This document shows, in pieces, positions 38,979-48,055 of a DNA stretch of 64,000 nt. Source of the stretch: Halosaccharopolyspora lacisalsi (lineage in GTDB: Bacteria; Actinomycetota; Actinomycetes; Mycobacteriales; Pseudonocardiaceae); NCBI RefSeq assembly GCF_014137975.1, contig NZ_JACGWZ010000004.1, positions 310,001 to 374,000 of the forward strand, given 5' to 3'. The position numbers and the translations under genes were made by a program. The notes under the pieces were generated by a model. It was given only the letters and a program-made list of their open reading frames with translations. It made no database searches and was not told where the DNA came from. The number at the start of each line of letters is the position of its first letter. The stretch's first letter is position 1.

Positions 38979-40864
38979 CGCTTCGCTCCGTTCTCGCGGT
39001 GGACCTCGGTCAGGATCCGTAGTGCGTCGCTGCCGGTGTGGACGAACTCGTCCACCCCCTCGGGCGGCTGCTCCTGCGGCTTGCCCGCCAGCAGGATCGT
39101 GCCCGCTCCCACCTGCCTGAGCGCGCGCGCGGTCGCAGCGGCCCGCTCGGCGTAGACCTTGCCGGTCGAGCACAGGCAGACCACCGGTGACGGCGACCGC
39201 CGGTAGGCTTCGACGACGTCGTCGACCGATTCGGTGGCCCCGGCCTCCGTCGCCTCGATCCCGCCGGCGGCGAACAGGTTGCGCGCGAACGACGCCCGTG
39301 CGTTGTAGTCGGCCAGCGTTCCGAGTGTGGCCAGGAAGACCCGCGGGCGCTGGGCCGTCTCGGCGAGGCGGTCGGCGCTGTCGCGAAGTTCCTCGTAGTC
39401 CTCGGCGTAGCGGTGCCGGGGCAGCCCTCCTCCCGGTTCGGCCGGGGCCGCCGCGCGTCGTGGCGGGGTCTCGTCGAGGTCGGGGTACTCGCTGATCCCG
39501 GTGATCGGGTCACGGCGGTGGGCGATGGCGGTGTGCCGCTCGTTCCAGGTGGCAGCGATCCGCTCGGCCACCAGTCCCGAGTCCAGCGCGGCGGGCAGTC
39601 CTGCGGCGGCTTCGATGCGCTGGAACCACTCCCAGCCCGCGTGGGCGAGTTCGTCGGTCAGCCGTTCGACGTAGTAGGAGCCCCCGGCCGGGTCGATCAC
39701 CTGCGCCAGGTGCGACTCCTCCAGCAGCAGGGACTGCGTGTTGCGCGCCATCCGCCGCGCGAACCCGTCCGGCAGCCCGAGGGCGGCGTCGAAGGGCTGC
39801 ACGGTCACCGCCCGCGCCCCGCCGACTCCGGCCGCGAACGTGGCGATCGTCGTGCGCAGCATGTTCACCCACGGGTCGCGACGAGTCAGCATCGCCGAGG
39901 AGGTCACCGCGTGCTGGGTCTGCGCGCGGGCGTGCTCGGAGACGCCGCAAACACGCGCGACCCGCTCCCACATGCGGCGCGCCGCGCGCAGCTTGGCGAT
40001 CGTGCCGAACTGGTCGGCGGTGGCCGCGTAGCGGAACTCCAGCAGTCCGGCGGCGGTGTCCACGTCCAACCCGGCCTCGGTCAACCACCGCAGGTAGGTG
40101 ACCCCGGCCGCCATCGAGCAGCCGAGTTCCTCGGCGTCGGAACCACCGGCGTCGTGGTAGGGCAGTCCGTCCACGGCGATGGCGTGCAGACCGGTGTAGG
40201 ACTCCGCGCAGCGACGTGCCAGCTCGACAGCAGGGGAGTGGTCCGGGGCCCGGCCGGTGCGCGCGTGCACGCCGATCGGGTCCGCACCGAGGTTCCCACG
40301 CAGCGCGCTCGGCCGGACTCCGCGCTCGGCGGCCAGGTCCAGCAGGGCGGTGGCCGCCTGCTCGTACCGCTCGTCGGCCTCCAGCACGACGGCGGCGAGG
40401 TCGAGGTGCATCCCGTGCAGGGCATCGGCGAGGTCCTCGACGGCCAGCCCGGCAGGACCCAGCCGCAGCCACACCGAGGAGGCACCCCCCGAGAGGTCGG
40501 CCAACACCTCGCGGTTCGTCACGGCCGGGTCGGGATCGGTGTGGCGCTGCCGCACGTCCCAGCCCTCGGCGACGCACCCCTGCGGGCGGGAGTGCCGCAC
40601 GAACGGTGCCAGTCCCGGGTGCCCGGCTTCCGGCTGCTCGTCGCCCGCCGTGTACAGCGGCCGCACGGTCACGCCGTCGTGGGTGGTGGTCGCCAGCAGG
40701 TCCTCGGGAACCTGCGGGCCCGGATCCCCTTCGGTCAGCAGGCCCGTCTTGCGCAGGACCGTCTCGACCTGCTGCTGCCACTGCTCGTGGGGCGGTACCT
40801 CGAACCCGTCCATCAGGTCGAGATCCCCGCGATCGCTCGGCGTTGAGCGCTGGGACGCCATCAT
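38975..40864 (-). CDS. mutA: Methylmalonyl-CoA mutase small subunit
   Basis: A 629-residue partner of MutB. The TIM-barrel half resembles the large subunit ([45 protein letters not shown]). The C-terminal B12-like domain lacks the DxHxxG cobalamin ligand ([20 protein letters not shown]), as expected for the structural subunit. ATG 40864 and 40861 are tandem; no strong ribosome binding site is visible. It is the first mutase gene, 81 bases downstream of an MGT-type glycosyltransferase gene on the same strand. Confidence 0.95.
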
Positions 40865-40945
40865 GGATGCCGATGGTAAGCCGGTGGCGCGCTCGTGGAG
40901 ACCACCGAGGGATGTGACACACCTCGCAGGGCATGTCGTCGCCGG

Positions 40946-42148
40946 TCAGACCGTGAATCCCTCCAGCTCCGAGACGATCTCGGAGAATCCCGGCAGCGTG
41001 AGGAACTCCCGTCGCGCGCGCTGCGCCCGGTACCGGTAGGTGGGATCGTCCAGCACCGCGCCCACGGTCTCCCGCAGCGACTCGTGGGTCACGTCCTCGA
41101 CGTTCAGCCGTCGTCCGGCGCCCAGCTCCTCCACCCGCGTGGCGTTGGCGGGCTGTTCGGCGAGCATCGGAATCGTCACCATCGGCACGCCGGAACCGAG
41201 TGCCTCTCGCGTGCCGCTGAAACCGCCGTGGGTGATGAAGGCGTCGCAGGCGGGCAGGAGCAGGTGCTGCTGCACGAACGAGGTCAGGTGCACGTTGTCC
41301 GGCCGTGCGCCCTGCCAGTCCTCGGGGGAGAAATTCCTGCCCAGCGCGACCACGCCGGTGACGGGCAGTTCCCCCAGCACCTCGACGATGGTGTCCAGCA
41401 ACGAGCGGTCTTCACCGTGCACGCGCCCCGCGTTGGAACCGAGCGTGGCCAGGACCATCGGCCGGTCTCCGGGCAGTTCGGCGATGGCCGGGTCCAGCTG
41501 CTGCCCGGTGGGAGCCCGGGGGGGCTGGTAGTAGCGGGCGGAGTCGCTCCGGGCGCGTGGCGGGTAGAACGACTCGGAGATGATCCCGATCCGGCGGTGC
41601 CGGAACGGGTGCATCGGGTCGGACACCTCGTCGAGTCCGAGCTCGGTGCGCCGGGTGTTGATCTGGTCGAGTAGCTCGGGGACGTCGAACGGCCCGAGGG
41701 GAGCGATGTCCAGCACCGTGTTCGGCAGTCCCAGGACCTCGGCGGCGTAGTAGCTGCCGTAGTCGCTGCACTCGCCCACGATCAGGTCGGGCTTCCAGTC
41801 GCGCAGCGCCTCGATCGCGTCGAGAGCGAAGTCCCTGGCCGGCGGACCCGCGAACATCCGGGCGAAGAAGTCCGGACTCGCCGTGAGCGTGCGCCGACCG
41901 AAGTCGGTCATCATGCTGAAGTCGAGGCCGTACCGCTCGGCGAGTTCCGGGCGCTCGACCAGTTCGGCCGGGCCCAAGGCGTTCGGCAGTTCCAGTGGCC
42001 GCAACCCGGCGCGCCGCACCTCGTCGGCCAGGGCGGGGGAAGTCAGCACCACGACCTCGTGGCCCGCCTCGGCAGCCTCCGCCGCCAGGGGCAGGACGGC
42101 CGGGACGAGGTGGGAGTAGATCGGCTGACTGCTGAACGCGATGCGCAC
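40946..42148 (-). CDS. MGT-type (GT1) NDP-sugar glycosyltransferase
   Basis: A 400-residue GT1 enzyme starting at GTG 42148, after AGGAGACACG. The N-terminal FSSQPIYSHLVPAVLPLAAE acceptor-domain start and the C-terminal THGGFSGTREALGSGVPMVTIPMLAEQPANA sugar-nucleotide motif fit macrolide-type glycosyltransferases. No natural-product genes surround it, so it may detoxify antibiotics by glycosylation or modify a lipid. It lies directly upstream of the mutase operon in the same direction. Confidence 0.9.
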   Translation of the reverse strand: MRIAFSSQPIYSHLVPAVLPLAAEAAEAGHEVVVLTSPALADEVRRAGLRPLELPNALGPAELVERPELAERYGLDFSMMTDFGRRTLTASPDFFARMFAGPPARDFALDAIEALRDWKPDLIVGECSDYGSYYAAEVLGLPNTVLDIAPLGPFDVPELLDQINTRRTELGLDEVSDPMHPFRHRRIGIISESFYPPRARSDSARYYQPPRAPTGQQLDPAIAELPGDRPMVLATLGSNAGRVHGEDRSLLDTIVEVLGELPVTGVVALGRNFSPEDWQGARPDNVHLTSFVQQHLLLPACDAFITHGGFSGTREALGSGVPMVTIPMLAEQPANATRVEELGAGRRLNVEDVTHESLRETVGAVLDDPTYRYRAQRARREFLTLPGFSEIVSELEGFTV

Positions 42149-42298
42149 CGTGTCTCCTGAAGCCGCAGGTGAGGAGTTCTCCGCTTCCAACTCTATGGAT
42201 CACTGCTCTCGAACTCTTGTTTCGGCGGCGGAAATGTGGTGCGGGATACAGCCGCTTGTCCGGAACGTCCGGGAATCGTCGTGCCGACGACGCAAAAG

Positions 42299-42336
42299 CG
42301 TCGATGCCCAGGAAGTAGCAGTCCTGGGCATCGACG
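42299..42336 (-). terminator. Hairpin terminator after the LPMO gene
   Basis: A perfect 15-bp stem (cgtcgatgcccagga, arms 42299-42313 and 42322-42336) and an 8-base loop lie 34 bases past the LPMO stop on the minus strand. Confidence 0.8.
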
Positions 42337-42369
42337 GGTGACGAACTCGCGTTCAGGTTTCCGGGCTCG

Positions 42370-43047
42370 TCAGCTGCCGTTGAAGATCACGTCGCTGCAG
42401 AAGTAGTAGGACTGATCCATGTGCGCGGCCTGCCAGATCGTGTAGACGATGTGACGACCGCTCCGGTCACCCGCGTCGACCTCGATCCGCGTGTTGCTGG
42501 CGGGAGGCCGCTGGCCCACCTCGGTGACCAGTTCGAGGTCGTCCCAACCGAGCTGCTGGGTCGTGGGGTCGAATCCCTGCTCGGTGATGTAGATCTTGTA
42601 GTAGTCCGCACCGTGCAGGGCCTGGTCGGTCACGGTGACGTTGAACTGGTTGTTTCTGGTGACGGCCTTCCACTCGCCGACCTCGTCGAGCGCGGCGTAG
42701 CGGTCCCTCCCGGCGCTGCACAGCTGGCCGTCCGGGACGGCGGTCTCGGGCTCGCCGTTGGCGCCGTTGAGGTACAGGCCGTTCCAGTTCCACATCGCGT
42801 TCGGGTCGGCCTGCCAGGCCTGCCAGCACATCGGGTCCTGCTCGGCCATCTCGGGCGACTGGAAGTCGTCGCTCCACCGCTCCCAGCAACCGTAATTGCG
42901 TGACGGTGGGTCGGTGGCGGACCCGTGGGCGCTGGCCACCTCCGGCTGGTTCATCTGCAGTCCGGCGAACATCGCGGTGACGGCGGCGGACATGGCCACT
43001 ATCCGGGTCAGGGCGGTGACACGTCGGCGAACGGAACGCTGGGACAT
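42370..43047 (-). CDS. Lytic polysaccharide monooxygenase (AA10)
   Basis: A 225-residue secreted copper enzyme. The signal peptide ends PEVASA, leaving His41 as the mature N-terminus (HGSATDPPSRNYGCWERW), the first arm of the copper histidine brace. The second ligand is probably His145 in DQALHGADYY, and SYYFCSDVIF holds the axial aromatic. Such enzymes oxidatively cut chitin or cellulose; a single catalytic domain with no carbohydrate-binding module is seen. ATG 43047 has a GAGGAGGAG site. The SGNH hydrolase gene upstream on the same strand may act on related polymers. Confidence 0.94.
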   Translation of the reverse strand: MSQRSVRRRVTALTRIVAMSAAVTAMFAGLQMNQPEVASAHGSATDPPSRNYGCWERWSDDFQSPEMAEQDPMCWQAWQADPNAMWNWNGLYLNGANGEPETAVPDGQLCSAGRDRYAALDEVGEWKAVTRNNQFNVTVTDQALHGADYYKIYITEQGFDPTTQQLGWDDLELVTEVGQRPPASNTRIEVDAGDRSGRHIVYTIWQAAHMDQSYYFCSDVIFNGS

Positions 43048-43201
43048 TCCTCCTCCTCGGCAGAGGAACGTGGATTGGAATGTGGGAGCGCTCCCGAAAA
43101 AATCTAACGATTCGACCGAAGGGTGTGAACCCCCTCACGGCCCGGTTTTTCTCGCCCAGGTGGTTCGGGGTGCGGGAGTCCGTGCTCGACGATCGTCGGA
43201 C

Positions 43202-44512
43202 TCATCGGACGGGCGTGCGTCCACTGGGGACGTTTCCTTGAGAGCGCTCACGGTACTGATGAGGCCGTACTGTCGTCGACGGGCAGTGCTCGGCACCGGT
43301 GTCGAGCAGTACCGGGCGCGGCCTGTGTTCACCTCGTGCCGCGGGAGCCTTGGCGTGGGAGTTCGAGCCGATCAGGTCGGCGAGCTCGATCGCCGCGGCC
43401 ATAGCGCGGTATCCGGCCTCGTCGGGGTGCAGGTGGTCGCCGGAATCGTAGGCGGGGAGCAGCCGGTGCGGGTCGCTCGAATCGCGCACCGTCGCATCGA
43501 AGTCGATCACCGCGTCGAACGCGCCGCTGGTACGGATCCACTCGTCGACCGCCTGTCGCGTCGCCTCCAGCTCGGGTGTGTACGCGCTCCACCCCTGGAA
43601 AGGAGTGAGCGTCCCGCCGACGACTCGCAGGCCCGCGGCGCGTGCCTGCCGGACGATCTGCTTCATCCCGGCGATGATCCGCTCCGGATCGTCCTGGTGC
43701 GGTTGCTGCTGGATGTCGTTGATGCCTTCGAGCAGGATTCGGTTGCCACTGATCCCCGCGTTGAGCACGCTCAGCCGTCGCGGTGGCGGCTGGTGCCGCA
43801 GGCGGTCGGCGAGGAGGTCGGGCCAGCGATGGTTGGAGCCCACGGTCGAACCGTAACCGTCGGTGATGGAGTCGCCGAGCGTGACGACGGCACCGCGAGC
43901 ACGGTGATTGAGCACGTCCACGCCGTCGACGTAGAACCACGAGTTCACCGTGGACGTGTAGGTCTTCGCGGATTCGGCGGAAGCGTGATCACCGGAGGTG
44001 GAGACGTAAGAGGTCTGCTGAGCGAGGCTGTGCGCGGTGGCCGGTCCCCGCTGCTCGGCGACGTGAACGCTGACGAGCAGGTCCGAATCGGCCGGGACGT
44101 CCATGGTGACGGGATCGCTCACCGCTCGCGCGTGGGCCGGGACGACGGTTCGCTCGGATCCGTCGAAGGTCACCTCGTGCACGGTGCCGGGAACGGCAGC
44201 GGAGGGATGTTCAGCGGAGCGCCCTTCCCGGTCGGCTTCGGGGTTCGCGGCCAGCGCCACGGTGACGTGGTCCATGACCTGCTGATGCGTGTTGAACGCG
44301 TTGCTCAGGCGGATCCGCGAGGCGGAACCGCCGATGCTGGTGTGGACGATCATCCGCAGCGTGCGGCCGGAGGAGTCGTGCTCGGTGCCACCGTGGCTGA
44401 ACGCGCTCGTCCACGTGCCGATCCACGAGTCACCGGCCCGGTGGGGCGGTTGATGTTGCACCGCTCCGGCCGGAGCGGCGAGCAGTCCGGTCATCGCGAC
44501 GCACAGCAGCAT
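43202..44512 (-). CDS. Secreted SGNH/GDSL hydrolase with a disrupted signal-peptide region
   Basis: About 436 residues from ATG 44512. The SGNH motifs are VVTLGDSITDGYGS (nucleophile Ser), GISGNRIL and SGDHLHPDEAGYRAM (Asp/His). The N-terminal half is a beta-rich domain (GDSWIGTWTSAFSHGG), as in the two-domain secreted esterase-type members. From ATG 44512 the signal would be short and lack basic residues (MLLCVAMTGLLAAPAGA). A better start, ATG 44591 with GGGAGGTG, encodes a classic basic signal peptide, but is out of frame because a perfect 19-bp unit is duplicated. The gene may be off, switchable, or rescued by starting at 44512. Confidence 0.8.
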   Translation of the reverse strand: MLLCVAMTGLLAAPAGAVQHQPPHRAGDSWIGTWTSAFSHGGTEHDSSGRTLRMIVHTSIGGSASRIRLSNAFNTHQQVMDHVTVALAANPEADREGRSAEHPSAAVPGTVHEVTFDGSERTVVPAHARAVSDPVTMDVPADSDLLVSVHVAEQRGPATAHSLAQQTSYVSTSGDHASAESAKTYTSTVNSWFYVDGVDVLNHRARGAVVTLGDSITDGYGSTVGSNHRWPDLLADRLRHQPPPRRLSVLNAGISGNRILLEGINDIQQQPHQDDPERIIAGMKQIVRQARAAGLRVVGGTLTPFQGWSAYTPELEATRQAVDEWIRTSGAFDAVIDFDATVRDSSDPHRLLPAYDSGDHLHPDEAGYRAMAAAIELADLIGSNSHAKAPAARGEHRPRPVLLDTGAEHCPSTTVRPHQYRERSQGNVPSGRTPVR

Positions 44513-44532
44513 CCGCGACGCACAGCAGCATC
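44495..44532. repeat. 19-bp perfect tandem duplication inside a signal-peptide region
   Basis: The unit cgcgacgcacagcagcatc occurs twice in direct succession (44495-44513 and 44514-44532). Because 19 is not a multiple of three, it throws the SGNH hydrolase start at 44591 out of frame. Deleting one copy restores the frame (79 minus 19 bases gives 60, a multiple of three). Confidence 0.9.
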
Positions 44533-44778
44533 GTCGCCAGCAGGTGTGGAGCTCGTGCCTTGTTCCCGAGGGGTGGGTTGTGGCCTCGCATCCTGGGTGC
44601 ACCTCCCGGCGCGGAGACTTGCGGACTCGACGTCCCGGCTCGGACGGGACCCCAGACGATCGGGCACCACAGTGGAATCGGTCGAACAGACGATCCGCGC
44701 GGGAATGCATCCGCAGGTGCGTGCCCTGGCCGCGCCGCGGTCGGTGGCCGTCTGCTCAGCACCCTGATCGTGGCCGCT

Positions 44779-44997
44779 TCAGAGGTCGAAGCGGCCGGTG
44801 CGGAGGGCGTCGAGGAAGCTCGCCCATCGGGCGTGGGACACAGTGATCGCGCCGTCGTCGGGCACCTTGGAGTCCCGCGCGGCCACGATCCCGTCGCCGA
44901 GGGCGACCTCGACACAGGTGCCTCCACCATTGCTGCCGCCTGTGGAAAAGCTGCTCTTACGCCAGACGAGGTTGTCTAAAGTGCCTACAGCAGTCAT
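44779..44997 (-). CDS. DUF397 protein
   Basis: A 72-residue protein with the DUF397 pattern LVWRKSSFSTGGSNGGGTCVEVA and VPDDGAITVSHARWASFLDALRTGRFD. DUF397 proteins pair with DUF5753-type helix-turn-helix proteins in actinobacterial development loci. I take ATG 44997 (GAAGG eight bases upstream); GTG 45015 overlaps the stop of the upstream regulator and would give direct coupling. Confidence 0.9.
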   Translation of the reverse strand: MTAVGTLDNLVWRKSSFSTGGSNGGGTCVEVALGDGIVAARDSKVPDDGAITVSHARWASFLDALRTGRFDL

Positions 44998-45011
44998 CGG
45001 GATGCCTTCAC

Positions 45012-45893
45012 TCACTGGTGGTCGTTCATCGTCTTCGTGATCAGGTCGATGGAGTCGGCACGGGAGAGCGCCAGCTCGGTCAGTACGCCGAACCGCAGTG
45101 TGCAGGCGCGTACGTGCTCGCGATCCTCGATGTACACGCTACCCGCCGGACCTTCGGTGTAGCCGATGTCCGGGACGGGATCGGGGAGGGTCAGGATGGA
45201 GAACGGACCTTCCAGGCCGGGACTTCCGTTCGTCTCCTTGGGTAGGACCTGGATCGTGATGTTGGGGTTCTCGGTGAGGTCGAGCAGTTTCCGAAGCTGG
45301 TCACGCATGATCGTTGCTCGTCCGACGATCCGTTCCAAGACTGTCTGGTCGAGGATGAAATGCATGCGTGGTGCTTCCTCGTGGGTGACGGTTTGTTGTC
45401 GGACCATTCGTGCGGCCACCCTGCGTTCCAGCTCCTCAGGGGCGAACAGTCCGGGATTGACGGCGTTCATGACGGCTCGGGCGTAGTCCGCGGTTTGCAG
45501 TAGGCCGTGGACGAGCTGGTTCTGGAAGTCTCGGAGGCCGACGAGACCGCCCTCGATGCTCAGCAGGGGACGGATGCTCTCGGGTAGCTCGTTGTTGAAA
45601 CTGACCCACCACCCCTGCTCGTGTGAGTCGGCTGCCAACCGTGCGAGCTCTTCCCGGGTGCCTGTGTCAGTGACGCCGTAAGCGTCGAGGATCTGCTCGA
45701 CCTCGCGCGGCTTAACGTTGTGCTCGCGGTTCTCGATGCGCGAAAGTTTTGACCGCGACCAACGTCCCGCTCCTTGTTTCAGCTGTTCAACAGCCTGCTC
45801 CTGCCTCAAGTCGGCGTTCTCGCGGAGTGCCTTGAGGGCAGCCGCGAGCTGCCAGCGCCGTACGACGGATACGCCACCGTCTCCTTGTGTCAA
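45012..45893 (-). CDS. Helix-turn-helix DUF5753 regulator
   Basis: A 293-residue protein with an XRE-type helix-turn-helix (LAAALKALRENADLRQEQAVEQL; WSRSKLSRIENRE) and a C-terminal DUF5753 domain (FQNQLVHGLLQTADYARAVM; FILDQTVLERIVG; IQVLPKETNG). I start it at TTG 45893 because GAGGAG lies six bases upstream; the frame is open to 45971 without family sequence. It overlaps the DUF397 start by four bases if GTG 45015 is used. It is divergent from a small protein gene, with a palindrome between them, probably its own operator. Confidence 0.92.
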   Translation of the reverse strand: MTQGDGGVSVVRRWQLAAALKALRENADLRQEQAVEQLKQGAGRWSRSKLSRIENREHNVKPREVEQILDAYGVTDTGTREELARLAADSHEQGWWVSFNNELPESIRPLLSIEGGLVGLRDFQNQLVHGLLQTADYARAVMNAVNPGLFAPEELERRVAARMVRQQTVTHEEAPRMHFILDQTVLERIVGRATIMRDQLRKLLDLTENPNITIQVLPKETNGSPGLEGPFSILTLPDPVPDIGYTEGPAGSVYIEDREHVRACTLRFGVLTELALSRADSIDLITKTMNDHQ

Positions 45894-45952
45894 AGCGAGT
45901 CTCCTCGTGCGTCTAGCTCTTCCGAGTGAATCTTGGAATGTCCACTTGATGT

Positions 45953-45967
45953 TTTGGACAGTCCAAA
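45953..45967. promoter_or_regulatory. 15-bp palindrome in the divergent DUF5753 regulator promoter
   Basis: tttggac-a-gtccaaa has perfect 7-bp arms around a central A. Further GGACA-like half sites flank it. It lies in the 129-bp gap between the DUF5753 regulator and the divergent small gene, where an autoregulatory operator would be. Confidence 0.55.
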
Positions 45968-46022
45968 TCACGCTGTTCCTGACGGACAGTACACGATCAA
46001 GTACCGAGTGCAGGAGGTTGCG

Positions 46023-46376
46023 ATGCTAGCTGGAGAGGTGTCCGGGGCGGGGGAGGAGTCGGTGGAGGAGCCGAGCCCGTGGAGCATGAGCGAGGACGAG
46101 TTCGCCACGCTGGTGCAGGAGATCGCCGACGAGGACGTGCCGCGCGTGTTCGCCCTGGTGGAGGAGTTCGGTGCCCGGGAGTGCGCCGGGCTGTACGCCT
46201 GGGGCGTGGAGGTTGGTGACCGCGCGAGCGTGTTCGCAGAGGACGGCACCGCGTTCGCGCACTGCGACTCCGCCGCCGGCGCGCACGAGATGTTCTCGCT
46301 GATCCGCAGGGTGCACCTGGTGTGGCCTGGTCGTGGGAGCGAGTCCGGCCCGGAGGGGGTCCTGTCCGGCGTGTAG
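46023..46376 (+). CDS. Small acidic hypothetical protein
   Basis: A 117-residue protein from ATG 46023 (GGAGG upstream) with many Glu residues (SGAGEESVEEPSPWSMSEDE) and a conserved-looking core (DVPRVFALVEEFGARECAGLYAWGVEVGD). I recall similar small proteins beside DUF5753/DUF397 genes in related actinobacteria, but I know no function. It ends three bases before a strong hairpin. Confidence 0.72.
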   Translation: MLAGEVSGAGEESVEEPSPWSMSEDEFATLVQEIADEDVPRVFALVEEFGARECAGLYAWGVEVGDRASVFAEDGTAFAHCDSAAGAHEMFSLIRRVHLVWPGRGSESGPEGVLSGV

Positions 46377-46379
46377 CCG

Positions 46380-46426
46380 GTGACCGCGTCGTTCCGGCGG
46401 CGTGACCGCTGGAACGACGCGGTCAC
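46380..46426 (+). terminator. Hairpin terminator
   Basis: A perfect 16-bp stem (gtgaccgcgtcgttcc, arms 46380-46395 and 46411-46426) with a 15-base loop follows the small acidic gene. The rest of the gap up to 46688 (about 260 bp) holds only a 7-bp hairpin at 46529-46549 and no credible gene. Confidence 0.8.
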
Positions 46427-46688
46427 CCTCGGTGGGACCTCATCCAGCAGGGGGTCGGGACGTGCGGAGCGGACACGCAGCTGTTACCGCAGCACGCGCC
46501 CGGCGCCGGGGTCCGGTGTCGATGTGGTCACGAAACGACTTCTTTCGTGTTGGCTCCGCACCGGGAACGATAGGGTGTTTCGCGGTTTGTTTGATCACTC
46601 CGGGGGAACGTCTTCCGGGAAGCCTGCGACGACCGCCCGGTCCAGTGTGGATATGTTGTACGGATTCCGTGGGGTGGGGGGAGTGGGA

Positions 46689-47633
46689 GTGTTTCGCAGT
46701 CGAGACCGTGGCCCGTATCGTGGTGCGGCGTCCGGGCCGCGGGACTGGACGCCCGAGGATCCGCGGGAGGAGCCGAGGGGGAACTCCCCGTGGGCGGTAC
46801 TCGGCGTGTTCGGCGTCGTTTTCGGAATCGTCGCCGTGGTCGTGTTTTCGAAGCCGATCTTCCCGTCGTGGGAAAGCGACACGAGTACGGTTTCGGCGCG
46901 TTCAGGGACGGGGGTGGAGGATTATCCGCTGAATTCTCGTTCCGAACCGAGGGAGTCGCTCGAGGGAAACGCGCTGCTGGAACCGGGAACATCCCTTTCT
47001 CCGGTGACGTGCGATCTCCCGGACATCGGGAGGTCGGAAGCGCGGCTTCGCGGGTTCTACGAGGCGGGTATCGAGTGCCTGGACAGCGCGTGGCGCCCGG
47101 CTTTGCTCGAGGAGGGTTTCGATTGGGCCAGCCCGGAATTGAAACTCGCCGCCGGCCCCAGCCAGTGCGGTGAACCGCCGGATGAGGACAGTGCGACCGC
47201 GTTCTACTGCAGTGGCACGATCTTCATGCCGCGAGAACGGGTGCTCGGCGATCTGGGCGTGGCGTCCCGTTCCCACCTGGCGGTCCTGGCGCACGAATAC
47301 GGTCACCACGTCCAAGGGCGTAGTCGCGTTTTGCGGGCAGTGGCGGTCCGGACTGGCGAATTGGGTGAGAACGATCCGAAGCGGCTGGAGATCAACCGTC
47401 GCACGGAGTTGCAGGCGGAGTGTTTCGCCGGACTGTTCCTCGGTGGCGCACCCGAACGGGGGTTGGTGGAATCGTTGTCCGAGAAGGAGATCAGCGCAGT
47501 GAATCGTTCCACGGTCGGGAGCGACACGCACGGAACGCGGGGTAACCAGCAGGAGTGGTTCCACAGGGGAATCGAAGGCGACGGTCCGGAGGCCTGCAAC
47601 ACGTGGAGCGCTCCCGCGAGTCAGGTACGTTGA
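46689..47633 (+). CDS. Membrane-anchored neutral zinc metallopeptidase
   Basis: A 314-residue protein from GTG 46689 (GGGGGAG upstream). One membrane helix (about residues 35-60, AVLGVFGVVFGIVAVVVF) is followed by an extracytoplasmic domain with the zinc site LAHEYGHHVQ. The downstream acid is in RTELQAECFAGLFLGG, as in the YpfJ-type neutral zinc metallopeptidase family. A conserved disulfide-type Cys (CDLPDIG) is seen. The substrate is unknown. The frame to 46380 overlaps a terminator and is not coding. Confidence 0.88.
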   Translation: MFRSRDRGPYRGAASGPRDWTPEDPREEPRGNSPWAVLGVFGVVFGIVAVVVFSKPIFPSWESDTSTVSARSGTGVEDYPLNSRSEPRESLEGNALLEPGTSLSPVTCDLPDIGRSEARLRGFYEAGIECLDSAWRPALLEEGFDWASPELKLAAGPSQCGEPPDEDSATAFYCSGTIFMPRERVLGDLGVASRSHLAVLAHEYGHHVQGRSRVLRAVAVRTGELGENDPKRLEINRRTELQAECFAGLFLGGAPERGLVESLSEKEISAVNRSTVGSDTHGTRGNQQEWFHRGIEGDGPEACNTWSAPASQVR

Positions 47634-47665
47634 CGAAGGCGCCCCACTGCTTCCGGTGCGGTCCG

Positions 47666-48055
47666 TCAGGTTGCGGGCGTTCTTGAACCGTCCTGTGCAA
47701 GTAACGCCTCAGTGATCGGTGGTGCTGTTTTCGGCGCGCCGACGGTCGAGTTCGGCGAGGTGGCCCTCGACGATGGTGATGAGGTCTCGGTGGGGAGGGT
47801 GGCCAGCGTGATGTCGAAGACTTCGTCCTCGACGGTGACGCCGCTGCTGTCGATGATGATGCCGTAGCCGTTGCCGCCGGTGTCCCATTCCTCGCCGGTG
47901 GGGTGGCGGGCGTGCTCCAGGATCTCGGGCCGGAGTCGGGTGGGTAGATCACGGAGGAGATCGAGCACGGGGCGGTGGGTTTCGGGGACGTGGACGCTGA
48001 TGTGTCCGTGCTCGTTGCGCCCGAAGCGCACGAGGGAGTCGGTGTCAGTGCTCAT
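47666..48055 (-). pseudogene. Immunity-like protein with a frameshifted C-terminus
   Basis: The frame encodes 129 residues from ATG 48055, beginning MSTDTDSLVRFGRNEHGHIS. Up to about residue 88 (DEVFDITLATLPT) it reads well, but the remaining residues are Ser/Pro/Thr-rich. Adding back one base near 47790-47796 gives a sensible acidic end (RDLITIVEGHLAELDRRRA...) that stops at 47709-47711. The ATG overlaps the preceding toxin-like gene (the true toxin frame would stop at 48045), as in toxin-immunity pairs. I infer an immunity role from position only. Confidence 0.6.
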
